Positions 19,074 to 28,273 are shown, counted from the first letter of the stretch. The stretch is 64,000 nucleotides of DNA from Marinomonas arctica (GCF_003259225.1 NZ_QHJF01000004.1:62001-126000), one strand, 5' to 3'. The notes: generated by a model from the letters alone, not told the origin. Program-made: numbers and translations.

Positions 19074-20285
19074 TTAACGACTTGGCTTTGGACTCGCCAT
19101 CCAGCCGAGTCCCATCCAAATGAAACCAATGCTGAGTATGATGTAGAGTGGAGCCGTCCACGATTGTTGCAAGTCATACAATGCACCAATCAACACAGGG
19201 CCAATCGCCGCCAGCGTATAACCAATGAGCTGTGCCATGCCAGACAGCGCCGCGGCTTGCTTTGGACTGTGAGTTCGCAAACTGACGAAAGACAAGCCCA
19301 AAATAAAGCCCATGCTGACGCCGAACCCAAACGACACCGACCAAACCCCAGACCAACTTGGAATGAACAAAAAGCCCGCCACGCTCAAAGATGTTAGTCC
19401 TGTGGCAAATAAACACAAGCGTCGATGGCTGCCTAAACGATTGATAAAAGGCGCTAAAATCAACGACGGAATGGCGCCCGCCAATTGTAAGTAGCCTTGG
19501 TAAAGTCCGGCTGTTGAGTCCGTGTACCCATGACTGATTAAAATAGCGGGCACCCAAGCGACAACGATGTAATTAATCAGCGAGTTGACCGCTAAAAAAC
19601 CAGCCACTTGCCATGCCGTGACGGAACGCCACACGGACGTGGCCACTTCAACATTCCCGGTTTGCGGCGCTTGGTGTTGGGTGATCTTACAGCTAAACCA
19701 CACCACCAAAGGCAAGACGATCAACACGCTTTGGCACGCCAATGCAAACGACCAGCTACTCATTGGTAAGGTAAAAGTGGACTGTTCCGCATATTGGCTG
19801 AATGGCACCGCAAGGCTCGACATCAAAAAGCCGCCGATGCTCATCATCAATACGTAAATGGCCGTGAGTTGAACCACATAATTTGGGAATTCACGTTTTA
19901 GCAAACTGGGTAACAACACATTGCCAATAGCAATGCCAGCGCCAATCAATATCGCACCGAAATACAGACCGCTAATGGAGCCGAATGTCCGAATCACCAT
20001 GCCAAGGGCAATCAGACCCACACCCGAAGCGAGAATGCGCTCAATGGTAAAATGCCGAGTCAGCCAAGACGCTACCGGTGCAAAAAAAGCAAACGCTAAC
20101 AAGGGGAGGCTAGTCAGTAGACCAGATTGCGAATTACTGAGGTTGAGATCCGTACTGATTCTGTCTAATAACGGTGGCAATCCCGTGACTGGGCCGCGCA
20201 AACTCAATGCCACCAAAAAAATAAATAAGAGTAAAAAAGCCGCATCGTGCTGTGCTAATCGTTGTAATCGTTTCATGGTGTCCAT
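19074..20285 (-). CDS. CynX/NimT-like MFS transporter
   Basis: A 403-aa major facilitator with twelve predicted helices, related to CynX and the 2-nitroimidazole exporter NimT. The start region LRGPVTGLPPLLDRI and the loop TSLPLLAFAFFAPVASWLTRHF are family-typical. It is transcribed away from an AraC regulator, the arrangement of nimT/nimR (yeaN/yeaM) in E. coli. The ATG at 20285 or the one three codons later (20276) may be used. Substrate not known. Confidence 0.82.
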   Translation of the reverse strand: MDTMKRLQRLAQHDAAFLLLFIFLVALSLRGPVTGLPPLLDRISTDLNLSNSQSGLLTSLPLLAFAFFAPVASWLTRHFTIERILASGVGLIALGMVIRTFGSISGLYFGAILIGAGIAIGNVLLPSLLKREFPNYVVQLTAIYVLMMSIGGFLMSSLAVPFSQYAEQSTFTLPMSSWSFALACQSVLIVLPLVVWFSCKITQHQAPQTGNVEVATSVWRSVTAWQVAGFLAVNSLINYIVVAWVPAILISHGYTDSTAGLYQGYLQLAGAIPSLILAPFINRLGSHRRLCLFATGLTSLSVAGFLFIPSWSGVWSVSFGFGVSMGFILGLSFVSLRTHSPKQAAALSGMAQLIGYTLAAIGPVLIGALYDLQQSWTAPLYIILSIGFIWMGLGWMASPKPSR

Positions 20286-20362
20286 TCATATTAAAAGCGG
20301 TTGCTAGGAAATATTGCCGATTCGCTATTATATGCGTTACGCTGCTTGCTGAATTAAGAGAC

Positions 20363-21184
20363 TTGGACAATAAATTGCGAAATACAGACAAAAGCATTTT
20401 TGAATCGCTCACCGATCTTTGCTTTGCCGATCACTATCCCCATCGTGTTTTGGTATTGCGTTCTCAATCGGTACCGCACAGTGAAGAGACCCCATGGCAT
20501 CATCATAAAAAAGCGCAACTTGTGCTGCCATTAACCGGCGTGGTGACCAGCTTCATTGATGACAAAATGTGGCTTGTGCCGCCTCGTTGTGCGGTGTGGA
20601 TTCCGAGTGATGTCATGCATCGTAACCAAATTTCACCCAATGCGGATGTGTGCATGTTATTTGTCGACAGCACGGATTTGTCTTTGCCTGACGTGGCCTG
20701 TACCTTAACGATCACGCCTTTTGTGCGTGAGTTAATTTTGCATCTGCATACACAACAGGAGTATGAAAAGACCGACCCCGTGACGGATCGGTTGGTAGAT
20801 GTACTGATTGATCAATTGCTTCAATTGGAGCGAGAAGAGTTTGATTTTCCTATTCCCGATGAGCCTATCTTGAATCGCCTTGCGCTCGAACTCATCGCCA
20901 GACCGAATGAGAAGCGTACTTTAAGCGAGTGGGCCAGTGACTTCGCCATGAGCGAACGTACCTTAGCGCGTATGATCAAACGCCATGTGCAGCTCACCTT
21001 TGGGCAATGGCGCAGCCAATTGCATATTGTCCTTGCCCTACAAAAACTCGCCATCAACCTGCCTATCCAAACCATCTCCGAAGAACTTGGCTACGACTCG
21101 GTCAGCGCTTTTATTACTTTTTTTAAAAAAGCCTTAGGCAAATCCCCCAGGCAATATCGGATTGAGCGATGGGGGAAGGAATGA
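20363..21184 (+). CDS. NimR-like AraC family regulator
   Basis: An AraC/XylS regulator with an N-terminal cupin sensor (HSEETPWHHHKKAQLVLPLTG) and a C-terminal double helix-turn-helix (LSEWASDFAMSERTLARMIKR, then ELGYDSVSAFITFFKKALG). No ATG gives a plausible length: the frame is open from 20252, which would overlap the divergent transporter gene. I therefore favour TTG at 20363 (273 aa); TTG at 20375 is an alternative. Likely controls the neighbouring MFS gene. Confidence 0.78.
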   Translation: MDNKLRNTDKSIFESLTDLCFADHYPHRVLVLRSQSVPHSEETPWHHHKKAQLVLPLTGVVTSFIDDKMWLVPPRCAVWIPSDVMHRNQISPNADVCMLFVDSTDLSLPDVACTLTITPFVRELILHLHTQQEYEKTDPVTDRLVDVLIDQLLQLEREEFDFPIPDEPILNRLALELIARPNEKRTLSEWASDFAMSERTLARMIKRHVQLTFGQWRSQLHIVLALQKLAINLPIQTISEELGYDSVSAFITFFKKALGKSPRQYRIERWGKE

Positions 21185-21207
21185 CAGAGCGCCACGTCAT
21201 GGTTCGT

Positions 21208-21822
21208 TTAGACCGTCGTGAGAATATACAGCGCCAAGAAAATTAACGCCAAGCCAGATAGGCGATCAATCCACATGGCTTTGCTGCGCAACTTTTCTAA
21301 GAAACGCGCATTCGATAACAGACATGCAATCAAGGTGTACCAAAGGCCATCCACCAGCCAAGGCGTCGCCACCATGAGCATTTTTCCACTTACTTGATGG
21401 ACTTCTGCCACAAAAGGGCTGAATAACGCCGCAAAGAATAGGGCGATTTTGGGGCTTAAAATCGAGACCAGAAAACCTTCTTTAGCAGACTGAAACAGAC
21501 TAACGCGAGTGCCTGATTCTAACTTAGCTGCAATGCCGCCGTTGGAGCGCAGGGCATTAAAGCCAAGGTAGGCCAAATACGCTGCCCCCGCGTAACTGAT
21601 GATCAGAAACAGTAAAGGCAGCTGATGGAAAATCACCGCCAAACCAAGCATGGAAATCAGCGCGTATAAACCAATGCCTGTCGCGTGGGCCCAAGACGTG
21701 GCCAAACCGTTTGCTCGGCCGCCAGCCAGACTGTGCTTGATGACTATTGCGAGGCTCGGGCCTGGCGACATGGCACCAAGCAAACAAATGGTAAACAGGG
21801 AAAACCAAATAGACAGTGACAT
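21208..21822 (-). CDS. LysE/RhtB family exporter
   Basis: A 204-aa inner-membrane protein with about six helices and the LysE/RhtB hallmark near the N-terminus (LLGAMSPGPSLAIVIKHSLAGGRANGL). Members export amino acids such as lysine, homoserine or threonine. It is convergent with the AraC gene, and the LysR gene lies 74 bp upstream in the same direction. The substrate cannot be predicted. Confidence 0.87.
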   Translation of the reverse strand: MSLSIWFSLFTICLLGAMSPGPSLAIVIKHSLAGGRANGLATSWAHATGIGLYALISMLGLAVIFHQLPLLFLIISYAGAAYLAYLGFNALRSNGGIAAKLESGTRVSLFQSAKEGFLVSILSPKIALFFAALFSPFVAEVHQVSGKMLMVATPWLVDGLWYTLIACLLSNARFLEKLRSKAMWIDRLSGLALIFLALYILTTV

Positions 21823-21896
21823 ACGCGTGCTCCTTTATGATGGGAGCAGACTAGCAAGCTCTTGGTATTATATGAAATCATCTTTTCTCATAGTGC

Positions 21897-22826
21897 TTAT
21901 GATCTTGAATCATAGCCTATAGAATAAGCGGCTTTCGACATCACCTGCAAAACGAGACTTCTCATCCACAGGTGAGAAGGGTCGTTATCGTACTTTGCAT
22001 GCCAAATCAGCCAGTACTTATGGCGTGGTGTCGTGATGGGAAGCGGTTTATAGATCAGAGAAAAGTGGTTTTTTAAATTTCGAGCAATGTGTTCAGGAAT
22101 CACCAAAAGATGCTGACTTTGACACAGTGATTGCGCTGCCGCGTAGAAAAATGGCACTTTCAGCGCAAAGCGGCGGGGCTTTTCTAACTTGGCTAACGCC
22201 TCATCTACGTAACTGTCCTTGTCGCCACCGCCGATCACTTTAATATGAGCATAGGCGAGTAGATCGGCAATGCTCAGAGTGTCCTGCGTTGCCAAAGGAT
22301 GAGCACGGCTCATCACACAAACGGGAGCGTCTTCGCCTATTTGAATCGAAGACACCCCTTCTGGTTGTGTTGGCGACATGCTCGACGCCAACTGAATATC
22401 GGAGGTGGCAAGCAAAGGCAATAAATCTGGCTGCCATAAACGATACTGCATTGAGACATTGGGCGCCTGTATTGCCAAGGTCTCAACAATATCGGGCAAA
22501 ATATACTGCGCCACGTAATCGCTGGACGAGAGCACAAACTCGCCATGCCACTTTGCCGGCTCGAACGCCTCTTCCACCAGCAAATCATCCAACTCCACAA
22601 ACCAAAGGGCCAGCTTTGTTTGCAGCTGCAACGCCTTGGGCGTAGGAATCAGCGTATTGCCTTCGCGAATGAGCAAGGGATCAGCAAACAGGCTTCTGAG
22701 TTGGCTGAGTTGGCGGCTCACCGCCGATTGTGTCAGATTCAGTTTATCGGCCGCGTGGCTAACATGGCGCTCTTCCAGTAGCACCTTTAACGAACGCAAC
22801 AAATTTAAGTTAATACGATGAATCAT
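21897..22826 (-). CDS. LysR family regulator
   Basis: A 309-aa LysR-type regulator: N-terminal winged helix (LLRSLKVLLEERHVSHAADKLNLTQSAVSRQLSQLR) and a periplasmic-binding-protein-like effector domain. An upstream TTG at 22850 would add eight residues; I prefer the ATG at 22826, because the protein then begins immediately before the HTH, as in relatives. It lies between an SMR pump and a LysE exporter on the same strand and may control either. Confidence 0.85.
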   Translation of the reverse strand: MIHRINLNLLRSLKVLLEERHVSHAADKLNLTQSAVSRQLSQLRSLFADPLLIREGNTLIPTPKALQLQTKLALWFVELDDLLVEEAFEPAKWHGEFVLSSSDYVAQYILPDIVETLAIQAPNVSMQYRLWQPDLLPLLATSDIQLASSMSPTQPEGVSSIQIGEDAPVCVMSRAHPLATQDTLSIADLLAYAHIKVIGGGDKDSYVDEALAKLEKPRRFALKVPFFYAAAQSLCQSQHLLVIPEHIARNLKNHFSLIYKPLPITTPRHKYWLIWHAKYDNDPSHLWMRSLVLQVMSKAAYSIGYDSRS

Positions 22827-22906
22827 GTCGTTATGCTCACAGGCTGACAAAGTGTTTGGCGTATTTTTCGACTTTACCCATCATAACGCAAGGCGCATCG
22901 TCCCGC

Positions 22907-23224
22907 TTAATGGGCAAACTTCAACACGACTACACCGAGAATAATCAACAATACTCCCATGTAACGCAGTAAAGACGTGGCATCGCCATAAAACCAAATG
23001 CCCACCAAAAAAGTGCCTGATGCGCCGATTCCTGTCCACACGGCATAGGCGGTCCCCATGGGGATGTCTTTTTGCGCCAACCAAAGCAAAGTACCACTCA
23101 CCGCCATAAAACCAATCGCCATGACGATGCCCAATACTTTTGAGCCACCAGACTGCGCCATTTTTAGCCCGACGGGCCAGCCGATTTCCGTTAATCCAGC
23201 CAACAACAAATACACCCAACTCAT
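22907..23224 (-). CDS. sugE: SugE/Gdx-type small multidrug resistance pump
   Basis: A 105-aa, four-helix SMR protein working as an antiparallel dimer in the inner membrane. The essential glutamate is E13 in GLTEIGWPVGLK, and the stretch GTAYAVWTGIGASG is the Gdx/SugE signature for guanidinium or quaternary ammonium export in exchange for protons. No guanidine riboswitch is seen upstream. The divergent LysR gene at 23321 is a candidate regulator. Confidence 0.87.
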   Translation of the reverse strand: MSWVYLLLAGLTEIGWPVGLKMAQSGGSKVLGIVMAIGFMAVSGTLLWLAQKDIPMGTAYAVWTGIGASGTFLVGIWFYGDATSLLRYMGVLLIILGVVVLKFAH

Positions 23225-23320
23225 GTCTTACTCCTTAATATGTTGAAGACAATGTTATTTGCGGGCTAGACTATCAATAATTATGATATTTAAAAGTTAA
23301 TAACCATCGAAAAAATTCAT

Positions 23321-24208
23321 ATGTTGAGTCTAGAACAAATTAATATGTTGGTGTTGTCTGCCGAGCTGGGTTCCTTTTCCGCCTGCGCGAGAAAGCTTGG
23401 CAAAGTGCAGTCAGCGGTCAGTCATGGGATTAGCAATTTAGAAATAGACTTGGGCGTTGAATTGTTTGATCGAACCTCCCGCAGCCCTAAACTCACGCCA
23501 GAAGGGGAGCGCTTACTGCGCAGCGCGAAAGCCTTGTTAGCTCAGTCCCATGAATTCGAAAAGATTGCCGAATCCATTACCCGCCATGAAGAAGGCGCCT
23601 TAACGATCGCCGTTGACGATGCTCTGTTAACACCGTATTTGAGCACCATCTTGGCCTTATTTGCACAAGCCTTCCCTCATGTCGAAATTGACCTGATTTC
23701 ATTGGCCTCTCCTGACATTATCGCAACGGTGGCGGATGGCAACGTTGACATCGGTGTGATGTTTTCAGAAGTAGAAGCCAATAAACAAGTGGATTTTTGC
23801 TACGTGGGCAGTGTGGACTTTGTCGCTGTGTGCCATGCTGATTTTCCCTTAGCGGCCCTGCGACGGCTATCCGAATCAGACCTCATGCCTTATCGGCAAA
23901 TTGCCGTCAGAGGCCAGCAGAAGCGAGAGTCACAAGTGCTCATTAGCATGACACCAAACGCCTGGTGGTGTTCAAGCAACTACAGTGTCTTGGCCTTAGT
24001 GAAACAACAAATCGGCTGGGCTTACCTGCCTTTGTCCTTGGTGCAACCCTTTGTGCACACCGGCTTATTGCAAAAAATAGACGTCACCTTCGACCACAAA
24101 CCCTGGTCTGTCCCCGTTGACCTAGTCTGCAAAAAAGGCGCCTTACGTGGCCCCGCCCATCAATGGCTGTTTGATGCCTTAAAAAATGCCTTTTCTGCTG
24201 AGCGTTAG
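23321..24208 (+). CDS. LysR family regulator
   Basis: A 295-aa LysR-type regulator starting directly with the winged helix (LEQINMLVLSAELGSFSACARKLGKVQSAVSHGI) and ending in a substrate-binding-like effector domain. It is divergent from the SugE-like pump, with 96 bp between, which is the classical placement for control of that gene. The effector is unknown. Confidence 0.86.
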   Translation: MLSLEQINMLVLSAELGSFSACARKLGKVQSAVSHGISNLEIDLGVELFDRTSRSPKLTPEGERLLRSAKALLAQSHEFEKIAESITRHEEGALTIAVDDALLTPYLSTILALFAQAFPHVEIDLISLASPDIIATVADGNVDIGVMFSEVEANKQVDFCYVGSVDFVAVCHADFPLAALRRLSESDLMPYRQIAVRGQQKRESQVLISMTPNAWWCSSNYSVLALVKQQIGWAYLPLSLVQPFVHTGLLQKIDVTFDHKPWSVPVDLVCKKGALRGPAHQWLFDALKNAFSAER

Positions 24209-24275
24209 ACAAAGCAAAAGAATAAGAAATTATAAAATAGATATAATAATGTCCAAAAAAACCTAAAATAAGGTT

Positions 24276-24301
24276 AAAATAGATACTATTGTATCCATTT
24301 T
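24276..24301. promoter_or_regulatory. Palindromic operator before the first XRE gene
   Basis: AAAATAGATAC-TATT-GTATCCATTTT is a nearly perfect inverted repeat lying 17 bp before the XRE start. HipB-type antitoxins repress their own operons at such palindromes, so this is the likely autoregulatory site. Confidence 0.5.
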
Positions 24302-24317
24302 TTGGGTGATTGTTTCT

Positions 24318-24614
24318 ATGAGTCATTTCCTATTGCTGGATGACAGCGACGTACAGCACGCTTTTGCGGCGCATCTTCGTAAGCGGCGAGAGCAAGAAAA
24401 ACTGTCTCGTGATGCATTGGCCGCTCGCAGTGGCGTTCCCGCTCCAACCATCAAAAAGTTCGAACTGACAGGGCAGATTTCCTTTCGTCAGTTATTACTG
24501 CTTTGGCAAAGCCTAGATGAACTGTCACGGCTCTTTGCGTTGACCCAAAATACAGAAAATAATCAATCCAGCATGCCAACGTCTATTGAAGAGGTGCTGA
24601 AAAATGGCTTTTAA
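24318..24614 (+). CDS. HipB-like XRE antitoxin or regulator, orphaned
   Basis: A 98-aa helix-turn-helix protein (RREQEKLSRDALAARSGVPAPTIKKFE). The ending SIEEVLKNGF is typical of XRE proteins that directly precede hipA. The ATG at 24318 is favoured; a GTG four codons earlier (24306) is open. The next frame begins 11 bp before its stop, as hipA would, but encodes only a remnant. It may persist as a solitary repressor. Confidence 0.75.
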   Translation: MSHFLLLDDSDVQHAFAAHLRKRREQEKLSRDALAARSGVPAPTIKKFELTGQISFRQLLLLWQSLDELSRLFALTQNTENNQSSMPTSIEEVLKNGF

Positions 24615-24810
24615 AGCCATCCAAAAACTCGCCACAACCGCCAGCTTTGCCAACTGGCATCAAGCCCAACAAGCGATAGAAGAAATCGTCGACTCCCTTT
24701 CTGGCTTTCGTGACGTCGCTTTATTCTTAGGTGTGAAACCAGATACCGTGCGTCTGATAGAAAAACAACTGGATACTTGTTGGCAAGATAACAAAGGCTT
24801 GTTGGGGTGA
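24604..24810 (+). pseudogene. Internally deleted hipA remnant
   Basis: A 68-codon frame that starts where hipA would start, overlapping the XRE gene by 11 bp. Its first residues MAFKAIQKL resemble the start of some HipA proteins. From about residue 20 onward it resembles a HipA C-terminus (IVDSLSGFRDVALFLGVKPDTV, compare SVVSNWQDYANEIGI in the intact copy downstream). The kinase core is missing, consistent with a large in-frame deletion. It may be non-functional. The assignment rests on short resemblance. Confidence 0.5.
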
Positions 24811-24857
24811 TGGTTTATTTTGAAATTAGGTTTATAAAACAACAACTGTCATCGCAA

Positions 24858-24886
24858 GTGACATATCAACAAAATGAAACTATACT
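24858..24886 (+). promoter_or_regulatory. Sigma-70 promoter of the first intact hipBA
   Basis: A -35 of GTGACA (24858-24863), a 17-bp spacer and a -10 of TATACT (24881-24886). The -35 is covered by an inverted repeat TGTCA-N7-TGACA (24847-24863), a likely HipB operator that would block polymerase. Confidence 0.6.
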
Positions 24887-24920
24887 TTTAAAAAATTGTT
24901 ATTTTATGAAGGTTTAGTTT

Positions 24921-25247
24921 ATGTCTTCTCGGTCTGCTGTGGTGTTCCCAAAAGATTTACGAATGTTGAAGATACTGGGTGAAAATATTTCGTTGGCGAT
25001 GAAGCGTCGAAAGATCACTCAGACAAGGTTATCCGAGCGTACTGGCCTATCTATGCCGACGTTACGCAATATCACCCGAGGCGAACCCAGTGTGTCGATT
25101 GGTCATTACCTTGTGGTGTTATCGGTGCTTGGGTTAGCAGCCGATCTTGGCAAAGTCGCTTTGGACGATGAGTTTGGTAGAAGGCTACAAGATATTGAAC
25201 TACTGACCGCCAAACATAAAAAGAAACCGACGAGGCTATCGTCATGA
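24921..25247 (+). CDS. HipB-like XRE antitoxin
   Basis: A 108-aa helix-turn-helix protein (MKRRKITQTRLSERTGLSMPTLRNITRGE), expected to bind the operator upstream and the HipA-like kinase encoded next. The gene overlaps hipA by 4 bp (ATGA), giving tight translational coupling as in toxin-antitoxin operons. A promoter with an overlapping palindrome lies 35-75 bp upstream. Confidence 0.82.
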   Translation: MSSRSAVVFPKDLRMLKILGENISLAMKRRKITQTRLSERTGLSMPTLRNITRGEPSVSIGHYLVVLSVLGLAADLGKVALDDEFGRRLQDIELLTAKHKKKPTRLSS

Positions 25248-26482
25248 GTCGATCTATTTATGTCTATGCTCACTGGTACGCCATGCCGCAACCTGAACTT
25301 GTGGGAATGCTAGAAACAGACCTCGTTCGAGGCGTTGAAGTGTATCGATTTTCTTATGATGAGAATTGGCTAACGTCGCCTTTTGCCATGCAGATAGACC
25401 CTCAGTTACAGCTATTCAGAGGCGATCAATTTAATAACGATGCGCGAAATTTCAGGGCCTTTCTAGACTCCTGCCCAGATCGTTGGGGGCGCTTACTAAT
25501 GCAACGGCGAGAAGCTGTTTTAGCAAGGCGAGAGCAACGACAAATTCGAAGATTGAGTGACGCAGATTATCTGCTTGGTGTTCATGATGCCTACAGAATG
25601 GGGGCATTACGTTTCAAGTTATCCAAAGACGGGCCTTTTTTAGACAACGACCAACAGCTTGCTACGCCTCCCATGTCGAGCTTGCGAGAATTAGAACATG
25701 CCGTTAGTCAGATCGAGCAAGATCCAGATGTAGATAATCCTGACTATCTTAAGTGGCTATTTATGTTGATTTCCCCTGGCTCATCACTAGGTGGAGCTCG
25801 CCCAAAAGCCTGTGTTATGGATGGTGAGGAACTCTGGTTAGCGAAATTCCCCAGCCGTCATGATAATCATGATATAGGTGCTTGGGAGTACTTGGTGTAT
25901 CGCATGGCCGTCGATGCGGGGGTTAACATGGCACCATGTAAAATCTTACAATTTAATAGCCCGCATCATACTTTTTTGACGAAACGCTTTGATCGAGAGG
26001 GAGAAACAAGACATCATTTTTCCTCTGCCATGACCCAGCTGGGTTACTACGATGGTGATGCTGGAGCGAGCTATCTAGAACTTGCGCAATTCTTAATGGA
26101 ACAAGGGGCAAATACCCAAGCTGACCTAGCCCAGCTTTGGCGACGTTTAGCGTTCAATATTATGGTTCGCAACAGCGATGATCATCTAAGAAATCATGGG
26201 TTTATATTGGCAGAAGAGGGTTCTGGTTGGCGACTCTCCCCTGCTTATGACATCAACATTTCCATAGGCGCTACAGGGCTTCACCTTAATATTGATGAAT
26301 ATTCTAACGAGCTAAACCTAGATTTAGCGCTAGAAGTTGCGCCTTATTTTCAGTTGTCCGCGACAGAAGCGAAGCAAATCCTTTCGGAACTACAAAGCGT
26401 GGTCAGCAATTGGCAGGATTACGCTAATGAAATAGGTATAAAGCGACAAGAGCAACAAATTTTAGAACGAGTCTTTAATTGA
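25244..26482 (+). CDS. HipA-family serine/threonine kinase toxin
   Basis: A 412-aa HipA-like kinase. Visible are the glycine-rich loop SPGSSLGGARPKACV (around residue 180), the catalytic loop MVRNSDDHLRNHGF (near 305) and the metal-binding LSPAYDIN motif. HipA kinases phosphorylate targets such as aminoacyl-tRNA synthetases and halt growth. All core residues appear present, so it should be active. The antitoxin is the preceding XRE gene. Its relation to the decayed copy just upstream suggests duplication or replacement. Confidence 0.88.
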   Translation: MSRSIYVYAHWYAMPQPELVGMLETDLVRGVEVYRFSYDENWLTSPFAMQIDPQLQLFRGDQFNNDARNFRAFLDSCPDRWGRLLMQRREAVLARREQRQIRRLSDADYLLGVHDAYRMGALRFKLSKDGPFLDNDQQLATPPMSSLRELEHAVSQIEQDPDVDNPDYLKWLFMLISPGSSLGGARPKACVMDGEELWLAKFPSRHDNHDIGAWEYLVYRMAVDAGVNMAPCKILQFNSPHHTFLTKRFDREGETRHHFSSAMTQLGYYDGDAGASYLELAQFLMEQGANTQADLAQLWRRLAFNIMVRNSDDHLRNHGFILAEEGSGWRLSPAYDINISIGATGLHLNIDEYSNELNLDLALEVAPYFQLSATEAKQILSELQSVVSNWQDYANEIGIKRQEQQILERVFN

Positions 26483-26788
26483 AACTATATTTATAATATT
26501 TATTGATTAGTGAACTTATAGTTTCTATCAAGTGAGTTTGAAAGCGGCTGACAGGGTCGATAGGTATCAGAGTCATACTGGCTAGGTCGCAAAGGGTAGT
26601 GGATGATTTTAGGTTATGTATAAAAAACACGAAAAAATAGACATGTCATAAGGATTTGGCGCTTTCATGTCGAAAAAGTGGTAGAATTTCGACATGACTA
26701 TTTCTGTATGGTAACGTGTTATGTCGATGGTATCGACATAAGCTACAAAACAAATAAAGATATGTCGAAATTGTGAAGGAATTTAAAC
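26483..26788. other. 306-bp regulatory region before fic
   Basis: No reading frame stands out. The right half (26639-26770) is filled with copies of an ATGTCGA motif in both orientations, described separately. The left half shows nothing I can name. Confidence 0.6.
26666..26770. promoter_or_regulatory. Operator cluster of fic (ATGTCGA motif)
   Basis: Three sites share the motif YATGTCGAWA. The first is an inverted pair, CATGTCGAAA (26666-26675) with TTTCGACATG (26687-26696). The second is a compact perfect palindrome, TTATGTCGAT-GGT-ATCGACATAA (26719-26741). The third is a single TATGTCGAAA (26761-26770) directly before the ribosome site of fic. The pattern points to cooperative repression, perhaps by the winged-helix end of the Fic protein itself. 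Confidence 0.7.
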
Positions 26789-27901
26789 ATGAGCTTTCGT
26801 GCTGATCTGCCATATAACCAATTACCACAACTTCCCCCCGACATTGACCTGATAGAAACAAGAACTGTACTCAAAGCCTGTATCAGTGCGAGAGCGGCAC
26901 TGGCAGAGTTAAAACAGGCTGGAGAACTATTGCCAAACCAAAGTATGTTGATCAACTTGTTGCCTCTTTTAGAAGCGAAAGACAGTTCTGAAATAGAGAA
27001 CATTGTCACGACGACTGACCAATTATTCCAATATGCACAAGAAGATACGGGTGCAGACCATGCGACCAAGGAGGCATTGCGCTACCGAACTGCACTGAAT
27101 CAAGGTTTTACACAACTGACTAGTAGACCCTTATGCAGTAATACCGCCGTTGAAGTGTGTAGCACCTTGAAAAATATGGATATGGATATTCGTAAAGTCC
27201 CTGGGACTGTCATTGGCAACCAAACAACAGGCGAGATTGTTTATACGCCACCTGTTGGTGAAGACGTTATCCGTGGTTTACTGGCCAATTGGGAAAATTT
27301 TTTACACGACGAAAATGACATAGATCCTCTGATTAAAATGGCAGTGAGTCACTATCAATTTGAAGCGATCCATCCTTTTTACGATGGCAATGGCCGAACT
27401 GGACGGATTTTAAATGTACTGTTTCTGATTGAACAAAAACTGCTTAGCCTACCGATTTTATATTTAAGCCGCTATATCGTGCAGAACAAGCAGGACTATT
27501 ATCGGCTCCTTAATCAAGTCACGCGTGAGCAAAATTGGCAGGATTGGTTGCTCTTTATCTTGCAAGGTGTAGAGCAAACTTGCATTTGGACGTGTAATAA
27601 AATCGCCGCCATTAAAGCGTTGATCGACGTCACCTCAGACTATATCCGCGACCAACTACCAAAAATATACAGCTACGAACTTGTACAACTGATTTTTGAA
27701 CAGCCTTATTGCCGTATTAATAATCTAGTAGAAAAAGACATCGCCAAGAGGCAAACCGCATCGACCTACCTAAAAAAACTCACAGACATTGGTGTTTTAA
27801 AAGAAGTGTCAGTAGGCAAGGAGAAGCTCTTCGTTCACCCAAAGCTGATGCAACTCATGATACAAGATAGCAACGACGTGAGCTCTTATGATGCAGAGTG
27901 A
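26789..27901 (+). CDS. Fic-domain AMP transferase, class II, with winged helix
   Basis: A 370-aa Fic protein. The active-site motif [12 protein letters not shown] starts at H195, the catalytic histidine. An N-terminal inhibitory helix S66-S-E-I-E70-N71 fits (S/T)xxxE(G/N) before the Fic core, making it class II and self-inhibited, so no separate antitoxin is needed. A C-terminal winged helix ([21 protein letters not shown]) suggests DNA binding. It probably adenylylates a hydroxyl-bearing protein residue; the target is unknown. AAGGA lies eight bases before the ATG. Confidence 0.9.
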   Translation: MSFRADLPYNQLPQLPPDIDLIETRTVLKACISARAALAELKQAGELLPNQSMLINLLPLLEAKDSSEIENIVTTTDQLFQYAQEDTGADHATKEALRYRTALNQGFTQLTSRPLCSNTAVEVCSTLKNMDMDIRKVPGTVIGNQTTGEIVYTPPVGEDVIRGLLANWENFLHDENDIDPLIKMAVSHYQFEAIHPFYDGNGRTGRILNVLFLIEQKLLSLPILYLSRYIVQNKQDYYRLLNQVTREQNWQDWLLFILQGVEQTCIWTCNKIAAIKALIDVTSDYIRDQLPKIYSYELVQLIFEQPYCRINNLVEKDIAKRQTASTYLKKLTDIGVLKEVSVGKEKLFVHPKLMQLMIQDSNDVSSYDAE

Positions 27902-27964
27902 GGCGTGTGCATTGAACTTGTGAAGCCGTTTTATATACCGTTAATATGATGTTAAGGATGAATG

Positions 27965-28273
27965 ATGAGCCGATTTGAATTGGGGTTTAAGTCAAGCGAA
28001 CTACCCGTTACGTTAAAAGATTGTAGCTATGAGAACGACACCTGTCCCTCATTTTATTTTCGAATGAGCGATCGATACTACAAACTGTGGGTGGAACACA
28101 AAGACAAAGCCCAACGAGAAGACCCTGATAGCCCTCGTTACACGGTGTGCAAAGCGATTAACGAAGGGGATGAAGCCTCTCCAGAAATCTATACGGATCA
28201 TGAAGCTGCTGACCTTTTCAAATCCGAAGAGGCTGGTGCGATGATTGGGTTTGTGAGAGAGATGCAGTTTTAA
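27965..28273 (+). CDS. Small hypothetical protein
   Basis: A 102-aa soluble acidic protein that I do not recognise. It shows no membrane segment, no signal peptide and no nucleotide-binding motif. It contains FYFRMSDRYYKLWVEHK and ends GAMIGFVREMQF. AAGGA six bases before the ATG at 27965 supports translation; an ATG one codon earlier is possible. It follows fic by about 60 bp on the same strand and could be co-transcribed. Confidence 0.6.
   Translation: MSRFELGFKSSELPVTLKDCSYENDTCPSFYFRMSDRYYKLWVEHKDKAQREDPDSPRYTVCKAINEGDEASPEIYTDHEAADLFKSEEAGAMIGFVREMQF

Noticed and set aside
23225-23320. Guanidine riboswitch expected before a Gdx-type pump
   Set aside because: The 96-bp gap is AT-rich and shows none of the conserved riboswitch stems; it is also too short for one plus the divergent promoter.
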